DNA from: Rhodobacteraceae bacterium D3-12
GTDB lineage: Bacteria; Pseudomonadota; Alphaproteobacteria; Rhodobacterales; Rhodobacteraceae
Length of the DNA stretch: 64,000 nt
Reading direction: 5' to 3'
Assembly (NCBI GenBank): GCA_025916135.1
Contig: CP104793.1
Location: 3,410,001 to 3,474,000, forward strand
Shown: piece by piece, positions 28,655-36,795 of the stretch
Layout of the letters: each line of letters starts with the position of its first letter
Position numbering within the stretch: the first letter of the stretch is position 1
The notes under the pieces: generated by a model
What the model was told of the DNA's origin: nothing
The model's input: the letters and a program-made list of their open reading frames with translations, nothing else
Databases searched by the model: none
Position numbers and translations under genes: made by a program

Positions 28655-29161
28655 TTACCCCACCTCAACCCACGCGCCGTCGCGCTTCATCCGATGGGTG
28701 ATCCGGTTCGCTTGGCCCAGCGTCTGCTCAATGAAACACCCCCGCTTGGCGGCAAGGATCAATGCCTCGATCTTGTCCGGCGCATCGGCGCTGTCCACAT
28801 GCACGTCAATGGCAAAACTCTTCGGCGCGGTCTCGTAAACCCGCCCCTCGCGGGCCCAGTCCCATTCGATCACCGTCTCAACGTCGAGATCGTCAATCGT
28901 CACCCCCATCCGGCGCGCAAACGCCCGGATCTGGGTCATAAGACAGCCGGTCAGACTGGCAATAAACAATGCCAGCGGTGGCGGTGCGCTGGCATCCCCA
29001 CCATGAAACGGCCCCTCATCGGTGGCCATCTCGAACCGCTCCTCCATCGGCTTGGTCATGCGCACATCCAATTCGTTGCGCATCTTGCCCACGGCATGCC
29101 CGGAACAGCGAAACTCTACCACCGCCCGCTCAGGGGCATTGTCTAGCGTGACTTCACTCAT
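28655..29161 (-). CDS. OsmC family protein
   Basis: A 168-residue OsmC-like protein. EGPFHGGDASAPPPLALFIASLTGCLMTQIRAFARRMG (near 48-86) holds one conserved Cys, and GCFIEQTLGQANRITHRM (near 140) holds the second; the pair is the peroxidatic/resolving couple of the family. Typical members reduce organic hydroperoxides, but OsmC-like proteins inside catabolic clusters may have other roles. It starts one base after the hydrolase stop and belongs to the same transcript. Confidence 0.85.
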   Translation of the reverse strand: MSEVTLDNAPERAVVEFRCSGHAVGKMRNELDVRMTKPMEERFEMATDEGPFHGGDASAPPPLALFIASLTGCLMTQIRAFARRMGVTIDDLDVETVIEWDWAREGRVYETAPKSFAIDVHVDSADAPDKIEALILAAKRGCFIEQTLGQANRITHRMKRDGAWVEVG

Positions 29162-29162
29162 C

Positions 29163-30083
29163 TCAATTGTCTCTCACTATGCGGTTCTTCAACGTGCCAA
29201 TCCCCTCGATGGTCAGCGCAAATTCATCCCCCGGAGCCAGCCGCTTGCCGGTTTCCAAACCACAGCCCGTCCCCACGGTGCCCGAGCCGATCACCTCACC
29301 GGGATACAGCGTTTCGCTGGCGCTGATATGCGCAAGGATCGCCGCGAAATCATGCTGCATCGACGCCGAATTACCGCCGCCCCAGCGCACGCCATTCACC
29401 GTCACCTCCATGTCCAACGCGACCGGATGCGCCACCTCGTCAGCCGTCAAAATCCACGGCCCCAGAATGTTGCCCGTGTCAAAATCCTTGCCCTTGGCCG
29501 GCCCCAACTGGCCCGGCATTTCGCGCATCTGCGCATCCCGCGCCGACACATCGTTCAGGATCGTGTAACCGAAAATGTAATCGGCCCCCGTTTCGGCAGA
29601 AATATCCTTGCCCTTCTTGCCCACAACCACGGCCATTTCCAACTCAAGGTCCAGATGCTCGGCGTATCCGGGCCACTGAACATCCTGCCCATGCCCGATA
29701 AAGCTCAGCCGGTTGCCCTTGTAATAAATCGGCTGGTCATACCACACGGGCGGCAATTGCGGGTCGTCCTGCCCGAATGCCTTCAGGCAGTTAAACAGAT
29801 GCTCCTCAAACACCAGACAGTCGCGATACTGCACCGGCATAAGCGGCGGCCGGAATGCCACCTCTTCCTCCCTCAGAATGGCCCGATCATCCGCTGCCGC
29901 GATCAGCGCACGCGCCTCCGCCAGCGCCTCCTCGCCGCCATAGATCACGGCCATCATGTCAACGAAATGCGCCGCATCCGCTCCGGCCAATTCCGCCGCG
30001 CGGTGCAGATCAAGCATCCGCGCCTCGTCCAACGCCGCGACAACGCGCTCCCGGCCCTCAAAGGCCACTGTTCCCAAACGCAT
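29163..30083 (-). CDS. Fumarylacetoacetate hydrolase family protein
   Basis: A 306-residue FAH-family enzyme. DLELEMAVVVGKKGKDIS near 160, YTILNDVSARDAQ near 187, KGKDFDTGNILGPWI near 206 and GEVIGSGTVGTGCGLETGKRLAPGD near 262 match the catalytic metal site and the C-terminal signature of 2-oxo-acid hydratases and C-C hydrolases. In this cluster it may cleave or hydrate the linear product after ring opening; the exact step is not known. It lies five bases downstream of the cyclase-family gene. Confidence 0.88.
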   Translation of the reverse strand: MRLGTVAFEGRERVVAALDEARMLDLHRAAELAGADAAHFVDMMAVIYGGEEALAEARALIAAADDRAILREEEVAFRPPLMPVQYRDCLVFEEHLFNCLKAFGQDDPQLPPVWYDQPIYYKGNRLSFIGHGQDVQWPGYAEHLDLELEMAVVVGKKGKDISAETGADYIFGYTILNDVSARDAQMREMPGQLGPAKGKDFDTGNILGPWILTADEVAHPVALDMEVTVNGVRWGGGNSASMQHDFAAILAHISASETLYPGEVIGSGTVGTGCGLETGKRLAPGDEFALTIEGIGTLKNRIVRDN

Positions 30084-30088
30084 ATCTT

Positions 30089-30865
30089 TTACTCCTCGAA
30101 AATGGCCACGGCACGGGTGAACCCGGCGCTGGCCGCTTTGATCTTGTAGGGAAAGCAGGAAATCTCGAACCCATCGCCCGGAAGGCTCTCAAGGTTCGAC
30201 AGCTTTTCCATGTGGCAATAACCGATCTCGATGCTGGCGCGATGCCCCTCCCAGATGATCTTGGGATCATGATTTTCGGCATAAACCCGCGCTGTCAGGG
30301 CAAAGGGCGCATCCCAACTCCATGCATCCGTGCCGGTCACACGCACCCCGCGCTCAAGCAAATACATGGTCGCATCGCGCCCCATGCCGCAGCCCTTCAT
30401 CAGATAGTCATCCTTGCCATAATGGGCCCCGGCCGAGGTGTTGATCACGACGATATCAAGCGGTCGCAACTCATGCCCGATCCGCTTCAACTCTGCCTCA
30501 ACATCGCCGGGAGTGACGATATAGCCGTCCTCCATATGGCGGAAATCCAGCTTTACACCGGGGTTCATGCACCACTCCAATGGCACCTCGTCGATGGTCA
30601 GTGCCCGCTCACCGTTGCTCATGGTCGAATGGTGGTGATACGGCGCATCCAGATGCGTGCCGTTGTGGGTCGCGATCTGCAACCGCTCCACAGCCCAGCC
30701 CTCGCCCCCCGGAAGGTCGTCTTTCTGTAACCCCGGAAAGAACGCCATGACCTGCTCGGCGGTGTCTTCATGGGTCATATATTCGATCTCAGGCAGCATG
30801 ATCGGCGGGTCCGACACGATCCCCATCTCCAGCGGAACCGAAATATCAACGAAACGTCTTGGCAT
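30089..30865 (-). CDS. Cyclase family protein (kynurenine-formamidase-like metal hydrolase)
   Basis: A 258-residue member of the cyclase (PF04199) family. THNGTHLDAPYHH near residues 71-83 matches the metal-binding H-x-G-T-H-x-D-x-P-x-H motif; VINTSAGAHYGKDDYLMKGCGMGRDA follows near 140. Enzymes of this family hydrolyse amides or lactams such as formylkynurenine and isatin. A role in opening an N-heterocyclic (lactam) intermediate fits its place in the cluster. ATG 30865 is preceded by AGGAGG. Confidence 0.85.
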   Translation of the reverse strand: MPRRFVDISVPLEMGIVSDPPIMLPEIEYMTHEDTAEQVMAFFPGLQKDDLPGGEGWAVERLQIATHNGTHLDAPYHHHSTMSNGERALTIDEVPLEWCMNPGVKLDFRHMEDGYIVTPGDVEAELKRIGHELRPLDIVVINTSAGAHYGKDDYLMKGCGMGRDATMYLLERGVRVTGTDAWSWDAPFALTARVYAENHDPKIIWEGHRASIEIGYCHMEKLSNLESLPGDGFEISCFPYKIKAASAGFTRAVAIFEE

Positions 30866-31011
30866 AGGTGCCTCCTACTTTTTTACTGAATGCATCATAC
30901 GTCGAGCCGGGTCAGCGGCTGCCCGTGGGGTGGCGCTTCCAACGCTGGCATTGGGCGCTTTATCTCTCCACCCCAATGCTCCGGCTTGATGTCGCGCTGT
31001 CCTCACCCAAG

Positions 31012-31042
31012 CGCCAGCCCGCCGGAACGAGCCGGCGCTGGC
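31012..31042. repeat. GC-rich inverted repeat between dctM and the cyclase gene
   Basis: CGCCAGCCCGCCGG, five-base spacer, GCCGGCGCTGG: an imperfect hairpin in the 236-base gap between the TRAP permease gene and the cyclase gene, which read in the same direction. Confidence 0.5.
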
Positions 31043-31101
31043 CCGGCGGCCTACGGCCTTGTTCCGGGCTTGGTTCATGAAATCGGCGTCGCATAGCGCC
31101 A

Positions 31102-32409
31102 TCATATCAACCCGATCGCCAGCACCGGGAACACCAGAACCAGCCCCAGCACCAACAACATCAGCAACGCAAACGGCGCCGCCCCGATAAAGATGTCGGC
31201 AAGCGTGATCTCGGGATCATCCAGCGCCGATTTGATAACAAACACCGATATCCCGAACGGCGGCGTCAACAACCCGACCTCCACCGCGATCACCGTGACG
31301 ATCCCGAACCAGATCAAATCAACCTGCATCCCCGACACCACCGGCAACATCAACGGCACAAGGATCAACATGATCGACGACGAATCCAAGATCGCCCCCA
31401 TCAGCACAACAAGCAGCACATAAGCGAGGATCACACCCCAATAGCCAATCTCGGCATGGGCCACGAAACTGCCAAACTCCGCCGGAACCCCGCTCAACGC
31501 CAACATCCGGCTGTACATCTGTGCCGCAATAATCAGGAACGAAATCGCCGCCGTCACCAGACCGGTATCCTGCAACACCTCCCAGAAATCCGCCCAGCTC
31601 AGCGACCGCCGCGCCACCCCGATCACAATCGCCCCAAGGCAGCCAACAGCCCCCGCCTCGATCGGCGTGAAAAACCCGCCGTAAATGCCGCCCAGAACCA
31701 GCCCGATCAAGAGGAAAATCGGCAAGCCCTTGGCCATGACCTCTCCGGTCGACAGCGCATCTTCCGCCGCGACCTCGATATTGTCGCCCAACCGGTGCGG
31801 CCACAGCATCGCAGTGATCCAGATACCCACCCCAAACGCCAGCGCCAGCAATATCCCCGGCACGATCCCGGCAATGAACAAATCGCCCACCGATTGCTCG
31901 GTCAACAACCCATAAAGGATCAACAACAAAGATGGCGGGATAAGCATTCCCAACACGCTCGATCCGGCCACAACCCCAACGGCAAACCGCTTGTTATAGC
32001 CATGCCGGATCATCTCCGGCACGGCGATCCGGGTGAACACCGCAGCACTGGCAATCGAAATTCCGGTGATGGCGGCGAAAATCGCATTCGCCCCCACTGT
32101 CCCGATGCCCAAACCGCCCTTCAACCGGCGGAACACATGGTTGGCCACGTCAAACGCATCGCGCCCCATGCCGGTGACACTCACCACGTATCCCATCAAA
32201 ACGAACAATGGCACGACCCCGAAGAAGTAGCTCGAAATCGTTTCCCCCGCCGCCAACGCCAGCAATTTTCCGGCCAAAAGCGGCGATCCCTTGATGGCCC
32301 AGACGCCAACATAAGACGACAGCATCAAGGCAAACGGCACCCAGAACCCGGCATAGATCATCACAACCATCGCGCCGAAACTCATCATGCCAATCTCGAA
32401 CGGGCTCAT
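31102..32409 (-). CDS. dctM: TRAP transporter large permease subunit
   Basis: A 435-residue, 12-helix TRAP large permease. ATG 32409 is chosen because the DctM start MSPFEIGMMSFGAMVVMIYAG is typical and it overlaps the DctQ stop by ATGA. GLLTPPFGISVFVIKSALDDPEITLADI near the C-terminus and GLGIGTVGANAIFAAITGISIASAAVF are characteristic. It forms with DctQ and DctP a sodium-driven uptake system for an organic acid. Confidence 0.92.
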   Translation of the reverse strand: MSPFEIGMMSFGAMVVMIYAGFWVPFALMLSSYVGVWAIKGSPLLAGKLLALAAGETISSYFFGVVPLFVLMGYVVSVTGMGRDAFDVANHVFRRLKGGLGIGTVGANAIFAAITGISIASAAVFTRIAVPEMIRHGYNKRFAVGVVAGSSVLGMLIPPSLLLILYGLLTEQSVGDLFIAGIVPGILLALAFGVGIWITAMLWPHRLGDNIEVAAEDALSTGEVMAKGLPIFLLIGLVLGGIYGGFFTPIEAGAVGCLGAIVIGVARRSLSWADFWEVLQDTGLVTAAISFLIIAAQMYSRMLALSGVPAEFGSFVAHAEIGYWGVILAYVLLVVLMGAILDSSSIMLILVPLMLPVVSGMQVDLIWFGIVTVIAVEVGLLTPPFGISVFVIKSALDDPEITLADIFIGAAPFALLMLLVLGLVLVFPVLAIGLI

Positions 32410-32963
32410 GCCGCGACCCCTTTCCAAAACCGCAATGCAGCACCCAAGGCATGCAGGCAAAGCTGCACCAAAAGCGCGGCACAGCCGATCACAATAATCA
32501 ATTTCACTGGCCACACCGGCGCAATGAAATCGCCAATCGTGCCCTCATAGGTGCCGCGCACCCATGCCTTTTGAAACAACGGCCAACTGGCCGAGATGAT
32601 TTGCCAAACCAATGCAATCGCAGCCAGCGAGAAGATCACCTCCAACCCCTGCCGCGCCCGCGGGCTGCGCCGCGCCAACCCGCCCAGCAACAAATCGGTC
32701 CGCGTCAGCCGCCCCATGCGAAAGGTCTGCGCCACTTGCAGAAAAACGATGGCGACAATCGACATCGACACCATCTCCGGCACGCCCGACACCGGCGCAT
32801 CAAACGCCCCGCGCCCGATCACATCGGCATTGATAAGCAGCATTACCGCCACGATAAGCAACGTGCCCGCCACGTTCAGCGCCACGGTCACCCCATCGAC
32901 CCCGCGCCTTAACGTGCGATACCACACGGGCATCTCATCAAATGTCTGCGCCTGCTCGGCCAT
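32406..32963 (-). CDS. dctQ: TRAP transporter small permease subunit
   Basis: A 185-residue four-helix membrane protein. VTVALNVAGTLLIVAVMLLINADVIGRGAFDAPVSGVPEMVSMSIVAIVFLQVA is the usual DctQ pattern, including the conserved R-G-(x)-F segment. It overlaps dctM by four bases. The 114-base gap between it and dctP contains two hairpins. Confidence 0.9.
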   Translation of the reverse strand: MAEQAQTFDEMPVWYRTLRRGVDGVTVALNVAGTLLIVAVMLLINADVIGRGAFDAPVSGVPEMVSMSIVAIVFLQVAQTFRMGRLTRTDLLLGGLARRSPRARQGLEVIFSLAAIALVWQIISASWPLFQKAWVRGTYEGTIGDFIAPVWPVKLIIVIGCAALLVQLCLHALGAALRFWKGVAA

Positions 32964-32975
32964 GGCTCTCCCCCC

Positions 32976-33052
32976 GCCCCGGAGCTGATCCGGGGCCTCT
33001 CGCCCGCAATTGGATATCTTAATTGAAGAGGCCCCGGGTCATCGCCCGGGGC
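32976..33052. repeat. Paired GC hairpins between dctP and dctQ
   Basis: GCCCCGGA/TCCGGGGC at 32976-32996 and GCCCCGGG/CCCGGGGC at 33031-33052. In addition GGGGCCTCT (32992) can pair with AGAGGCCCC (33028), so the whole block is nested. On the minus strand it follows dctP, where a stabilising hairpin would allow more binding protein than permease. Confidence 0.7.
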
Positions 33053-33077
33053 AGCTCTCGCTTTCAGCTGGCCAAGA

Positions 33078-34151
33078 TCACTCTTGATCCCAGTTGCGCA
33101 CCGGCGTGGCACCAGCCGCCCGCATCGTGTCCATATACGCCTTGAGAACCGCAGTCCCGGCCTTGCCCTCACTGTCAAGCTTCTCAGCCCAGAGCTTGGC
33201 CACGTTGTCCATGCCCTTGGCCCATTGCTCGCGGAACGCGCCGTCGACTTCTTTTATCGTCGCGCCCTGGCTCTCCATGATCCCAAGGAACTTCTTGACC
33301 GACGCATCAAGGTCTTGCTGATAGGCCACCGCATCCGCCTTGGCCGCAGCCTTCAACGCCGCCTGCACTTCGGGGGCCAACCCGTCATACCAATCCTTGT
33401 TGGCAGCAATCCCACCGGCGTATTGCGCCCCAAACCCGATCTTGGTGATATGCGGCGCCACCTCATGCAATTTCCCCGGAAGGGCTGCACTGGCGAACAC
33501 GATCACACCGTCATAAACGCCGGTCTTGATCTCGTTGTAATAGGTCGTGAGATTGCCACTCACCCCCACAGCACCCGTGCCTTTAAGCCAGTTCACCGCC
33601 GGTCCCGGCGCGCCGATCTTGCGCCCCTCAAGGTCGGCGATCGAATTGACCGGGAATGTCGTCATCAGCAGATAGTCATCAATCCCGATCCCGCCGCCAA
33701 GGTATTCCAACCCGTTCTCGGCCCAAGCCGCCTTCATATCCGCATTGCTGGCCTGCAACTTGTCCATCCAGCCGGAAACGGCTGTGCTGTCGCTCGACAC
33801 GAACGGCGTGAAATAGGTGACGTTCTGCACGCTCAACTTGGCCGGATCAAACAGCGAGGAAATCAACCCGATCTCGGCCAGCCCCTCTTCAACGGCCTCC
33901 AGCTCATCGCCCACTTTCGCCAGCGAGCCACCATATTGCTCGGACCAGTTGATCTTGTGGCCCGTCCCTTCCAACGCCTTGTTCACCGCCGGAATAAACG
34001 TCTGATTGGCGTGCTTCACCCAACGAAACACCGCCGGATGCCCCGCCACGATGGTCACATTCATCTCTTCGGCCTGCGCCGCCGCCGGTACGCTTATCGC
34101 CCCGCCCAGCGCCATCGCGGCCACAGCCACGCTCTTGATTACGAAATTCAT
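33078..34151 (-). CDS. dctP: TRAP transporter substrate-binding protein
   Basis: A 357-residue periplasmic TRAP solute receptor with a signal peptide of about 27 residues (MNFVIKSVAVAAMALGGAISVPAAAQA). LEAVEEGLAEIGLISSLF near 88 and DLEGRKIGAPGPAVNWLKGTGAVGVSGNLTTYYNEIKTGVYDGV near 183 are typical; the second contains the Arg that usually binds the ligand carboxylate. It follows tetR by 33 bases and leads the TRAP operon. Confidence 0.9.
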   Translation of the reverse strand: MNFVIKSVAVAAMALGGAISVPAAAQAEEMNVTIVAGHPAVFRWVKHANQTFIPAVNKALEGTGHKINWSEQYGGSLAKVGDELEAVEEGLAEIGLISSLFDPAKLSVQNVTYFTPFVSSDSTAVSGWMDKLQASNADMKAAWAENGLEYLGGGIGIDDYLLMTTFPVNSIADLEGRKIGAPGPAVNWLKGTGAVGVSGNLTTYYNEIKTGVYDGVIVFASAALPGKLHEVAPHITKIGFGAQYAGGIAANKDWYDGLAPEVQAALKAAAKADAVAYQQDLDASVKKFLGIMESQGATIKEVDGAFREQWAKGMDNVAKLWAEKLDSEGKAGTAVLKAYMDTMRAAGATPVRNWDQE

Positions 34152-34184
34152 ACTTCACTCCTCCCAAAGTTTACGAAAATTGTC

Positions 34185-34838
34185 TTAGATCAGGGCACGC
34201 ACCCCACCACAAATAAACGGCACAATCCGCGCCAAAACCGCATCTGCGTCGCCATCGTCACATACGCCGCCCGACAACCGCTTGGGCCGTCCGGTGCGCG
34301 CCATCATCGTCATGCCGACACCAATCGCGAACATATAGGCCCACACAGCATCCTCTTGGCTAAGCCCGGGCTCGGCCTCTTTCAGCGCGCCAATGTATTC
34401 ATGGGCAATCGGGTCGTAATAGGTCTCGGTCAACGCCCGCGCCATCGGATCATTCGAATTCGCCATCGACACAAGAATGCGCGCAAAACTGCCCCCATCT
34501 TCGGCAAGCTCAATGCCGGTCTCGATGGTCGGGCGGAACAACGCCTCAACGATCTCCTCCAGATGCAACGCACCTGCGGCACGCAACACCGCAAGCCTCT
34601 CGGCACGCTCTTCGTTGATCTGCCCCGACCGGCGCGCCACCATTTTTTCAAACAGCCGCGCCTTATTGTCGAAATGATAATGGATCAACCCCTGCGCCAC
34701 GCCCGCCTGATTGGCAATCTCACGCAGCGCCGCGCCTTCATAGCCGGATTCCGCAAACACACGCTCCGCCGCGTCAAGGATCGCACCAAATCGCGCGCCC
34801 CCCGCTTCGTCAGGCTTTTGTGCTGCGTTTCCACTCAC
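34185..34838 (-). CDS. TetR-family regulator at the head of the heterocycle cluster
   Basis: A 217-residue TetR protein. The helix-turn-helix is at about 20-65 (FGAILDAAERVFAESGYEGAALREIANQAGVAQGLIHYHFDNKARLFEKM). The C-terminal domain ends near GGVRALI. GTG 34838 is chosen because GGGAGGGA lies nine bases upstream and the remaining open frame only translates the dispersed repeat. It lies upstream of dctP on the same strand, and a perfect operator-like palindrome overlaps its promoter, so it probably represses itself and the downstream genes until an inducer binds. Confidence 0.88.
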   Translation of the reverse strand: MSGNAAQKPDEAGGARFGAILDAAERVFAESGYEGAALREIANQAGVAQGLIHYHFDNKARLFEKMVARRSGQINEERAERLAVLRAAGALHLEEIVEALFRPTIETGIELAEDGGSFARILVSMANSNDPMARALTETYYDPIAHEYIGALKEAEPGLSQEDAVWAYMFAIGVGMTMMARTGRPKRLSGGVCDDGDADAVLARIVPFICGGVRALI

Positions 34839-34857
34839 CCCAGTTCCCTCCCAAAAA

Positions 34858-34877
34858 CTGACTGATCGCTCAGTCAG
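34858..34877. promoter_or_regulatory. Probable TetR operator: CTGACTGA-TCGC-TCAGTCAG
   Basis: Perfect inverted repeat with eight-base arms and a four-base centre, 20 bases before the GTG start of the TetR gene. Size and symmetry fit a TetR dimer site and predict autoregulation. Caution: the eight-base arm CTGACTGA also occurs in the dispersed repeat. Confidence 0.65.
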
Positions 34878-34911
34878 GCTCTGCTCAATCTCGATTCGTG
34901 TCAACCCACCC

Positions 34912-35030
34912 TTCATCTGACTGGAAATATCCCGGGGGCGTGGGGGCTGGCCCCCACTTAAACCTGCGCGTGGGGGCTCACCGCCACTCAAGTCAGCGCG
35001 TGGGGCTGGCCCCCACTCTAACCCCGCGCG
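34912..35030 (+). repeat. Dispersed repeat, copy 3, with tandem hairpin units
   Basis: Core TTCATCTGACTGGAAATATC at 34912, the hairpin GGGGG-CTGG-CCCCC near 34942, then two further degenerate units of about 33 bases (each GCGTGGGG-C-T...CCCAC). It parallels the triple-hairpin copy at 39094. It lies in the 289-base gap between the TetR gene and the copper-associated gene. Confidence 0.85.
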
Positions 35031-35127
35031 ATCCCCCCACGACCCAACGACAGCAACACCTTCCCCCTCCCACCTGTGCGCACTTGCCCTGTTGCACCCC
35101 GTCGCATGCTGCGTATACCTGAGCACG

Positions 35128-35471
35128 ATGAAACCCATCCGGCGATCATACATCGCGCTCTTTCTGGCGCTCATGCTGGCCTTCACAGGTCAAAGCATGG
35201 CCGTGGCACGCGGCATGCCCGATGCCACCGGTCAAATCGTGCTGTGCACCGGATCCGGGCCGCTGGTTATCTCGGTCGATGCAAATGGCCAACCCACCGG
35301 AGCGGCCCACATCTGCCCCGATTTCGCGGCCGCCCTCTTTGTCGCCCTCGGCGAGGCCCCCTGTCTCTGTCACAGGAAGCAACGCCGCGCGGCCTGATCT
35401 GGGCTGCGGACACCTATGCGCTTGCCTCTGAAACGCGCCGCATACCCCGCGCGCGCGACCCGCCCGCCTGA
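35128..35471 (+). pseudogene. Small secreted copper-associated protein with a probable frameshift
   Basis: The frame from ATG 35128 has a signal peptide (MKPIRRSYIALFLALMLAFTGQSMAVARG), then GQIVLCTGSGPLVISVDANGQPTG and HICPD, and stops after about 89 residues at 35397. In relatives such proteins continue with a Pro-rich tail ending ARDPPA or similar. The +1 frame from about 35360 encodes LSLSQEATPRGLIWAADTYALASETRRIPRARDPPA to 35471. The shift is at a run of five C residues near 35357-35361; six would give one 114-residue protein. It lies 60 bases before PCu(A)C, a usual neighbour. Confidence 0.55.
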
Positions 35472-35530
35472 GGCCCCTTTTCCAAACAGACCAAATTCAA
35501 TCTAAAATTCCCCTAAGAGGAGAGACGTCA

Positions 35531-36040
35531 ATGTCCTTCAAACTCCGTTTCGCTGCGGCCGCTGCCGCAATCGCCTTCGCCCTGCCCGCCTTTGCTGACG
35601 GCATTATGGTCGATGACCCCTACGCCCGCACCAGCTCGGCCAAATCGACCTCCGGCGCGGCCTTCATGCTGATCCACAACCACACCGGCGCCGACGACCG
35701 CCTGATCGACGTGAAATCCGATGTCGCCAAGCGGGTCGAACTGCACACCCACCTCGAAGACTCCAACGGCGTCATGAAAATGATCCACGTCGAAGAAGGG
35801 TTCGACCTGCCAAAAGACGGCATGATCGCCATGAAACGTGGCGGCGCACATGTCATGTTCATGGGCCTCAACGCGCCTCTGAAACAAGGTGACAAAGTCG
35901 CGGTCACTCTGGTCTTTGAAAAGGCCGGCGAGGTTAACGTCGAAATCCCCGTCGATCTTGAGCGCAAGGCCAAGCACGGCGGCATGGACCACAAGCACGA
36001 GCATAAGCCCGATCACAAACACGAAAACTCTTCGGACTGA
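35531..36040 (+). CDS. Periplasmic copper chaperone PCu(A)C
   Basis: A 169-residue PCu(A)C family protein that delivers Cu(I) to cytochrome c oxidase in the periplasm. After a 22-residue signal peptide (MSFKLRFAAAAAAIAFALPAFA), the copper site is visible: HTHLEDSNGVMKM (near 70-84) and GGAHVMFMGL (near 104), fitting the H-x-M...H-x-M pattern. The C-terminus has a His-rich tail (KHGGMDHKHEHKPDHKHEN) that could bind extra copper. A GGAGAG site lies just upstream of ATG 35531, and a strong terminator follows. Confidence 0.9.
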   Translation: MSFKLRFAAAAAAIAFALPAFADGIMVDDPYARTSSAKSTSGAAFMLIHNHTGADDRLIDVKSDVAKRVELHTHLEDSNGVMKMIHVEEGFDLPKDGMIAMKRGGAHVMFMGLNAPLKQGDKVAVTLVFEKAGEVNVEIPVDLERKAKHGGMDHKHEHKPDHKHENSSD

Positions 36041-36063
36041 TCGCGACCAATGACCGACCTACA

Positions 36064-36095
36064 GGGCGCGCGCGGACAACCGCCGCGCCCTTTTT
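36064..36095 (+). terminator. Rho-independent terminator after the copper chaperone gene
   Basis: GGGCGCGCGCGG, loop ACAAC, CGCCGCGCCC, then TTTTT. It ends five bases before the convergent cobB stop. Confidence 0.85.
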
Positions 36096-36099
36096 CGTC

Positions 36100-36795
36100 T
36101 CAGGACGCCAGCACGCTTTCAACCCAAGCCGGCACCACTTGCGTCGCCGGGCCAAACCGGGTCTCCTCGAACCGCGACACAACCGAAGATGGCTCAAGGT
36201 TGATCTCCACCGTGTGCGCCCCGGCTTGTCTGGCCAGATCCACAAACCCTGCGGCCGGATATACCTCGCCGCTGGTGCCGATCGCCACAAATACCGCCGC
36301 CCGCCCCAGCGCGTCGATGATCGCGTCCATGTGATAGGGGACTTCCCCGAACCAGACGATATCGGGTCGGGCCGCCGCGGCCCCGCACGCAGGACAGGCC
36401 TCCCCCACCCGCATCTCCTCGGGCGCTGGCCAGCGATGGTCACAGCTTGCACACAGCGCCTGATTCAACTGGCCGTGCATATGCACCACATGCTCCGCGC
36501 CACCCCGCTCATGCAGGTCATCGACGTTTTGCGTCACGATCAAAACCTCGCCCGGATAAGAGCGTTGCAACCGCGCCAGCGCGCTATGCGCCGCATTCGG
36601 CGCGGCCCCCGCGCAATTGTCGCGGCGGGCGTTATAGAACGCGTGAACCAAGGCCGGATCGCGTGCAAACCCCTCCGGCGTCGCCACGTCGTTCAAATCA
36701 TATTTGGTCCACAATCCATCGACATCGCGAAAGGTGCCCAACCCGCTTTCCGCCGAAATTCCAGCCCCAGTCAAAATGACAATCGGCCCTTTCAT
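36100..36795 (-). CDS. cobB: NAD-dependent protein deacylase (sirtuin) CobB
   Basis: A 231-residue class III sirtuin. GAGISAESGLGTFRDVDGLW at 11-30 is the NAD-binding loop, TQNVDDLHERGG near 100 precedes the catalytic His (HMHGQL), and two CxxC pairs (CASCDHRW and CPACGAA) bind zinc. It removes acetyl or acyl groups, among others from acyl-CoA synthetases such as prpE encoded earlier in this window. Start overlaps the neighbouring gene stop by four bases. Confidence 0.93.
   Translation of the reverse strand: MKGPIVILTGAGISAESGLGTFRDVDGLWTKYDLNDVATPEGFARDPALVHAFYNARRDNCAGAAPNAAHSALARLQRSYPGEVLIVTQNVDDLHERGGAEHVVHMHGQLNQALCASCDHRWPAPEEMRVGEACPACGAAAARPDIVWFGEVPYHMDAIIDALGRAAVFVAIGTSGEVYPAAGFVDLARQAGAHTVEINLEPSSVVSRFEETRFGPATQVVPAWVESVLAS

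Noticed and set aside
28481-29146. Plus-strand frame with a strong AAGGAGG upstream
   Set aside because: It is antisense to the OsmC gene and Pro/Arg-rich, its possible start is a non-standard TTG, and it translates the dispersed repeat; the purine run is likely chance.
33084-34865. 593-codon plus-strand frame opposite dctP and tetR
   Set aside because: It crosses two well-supported genes and shows no motif.
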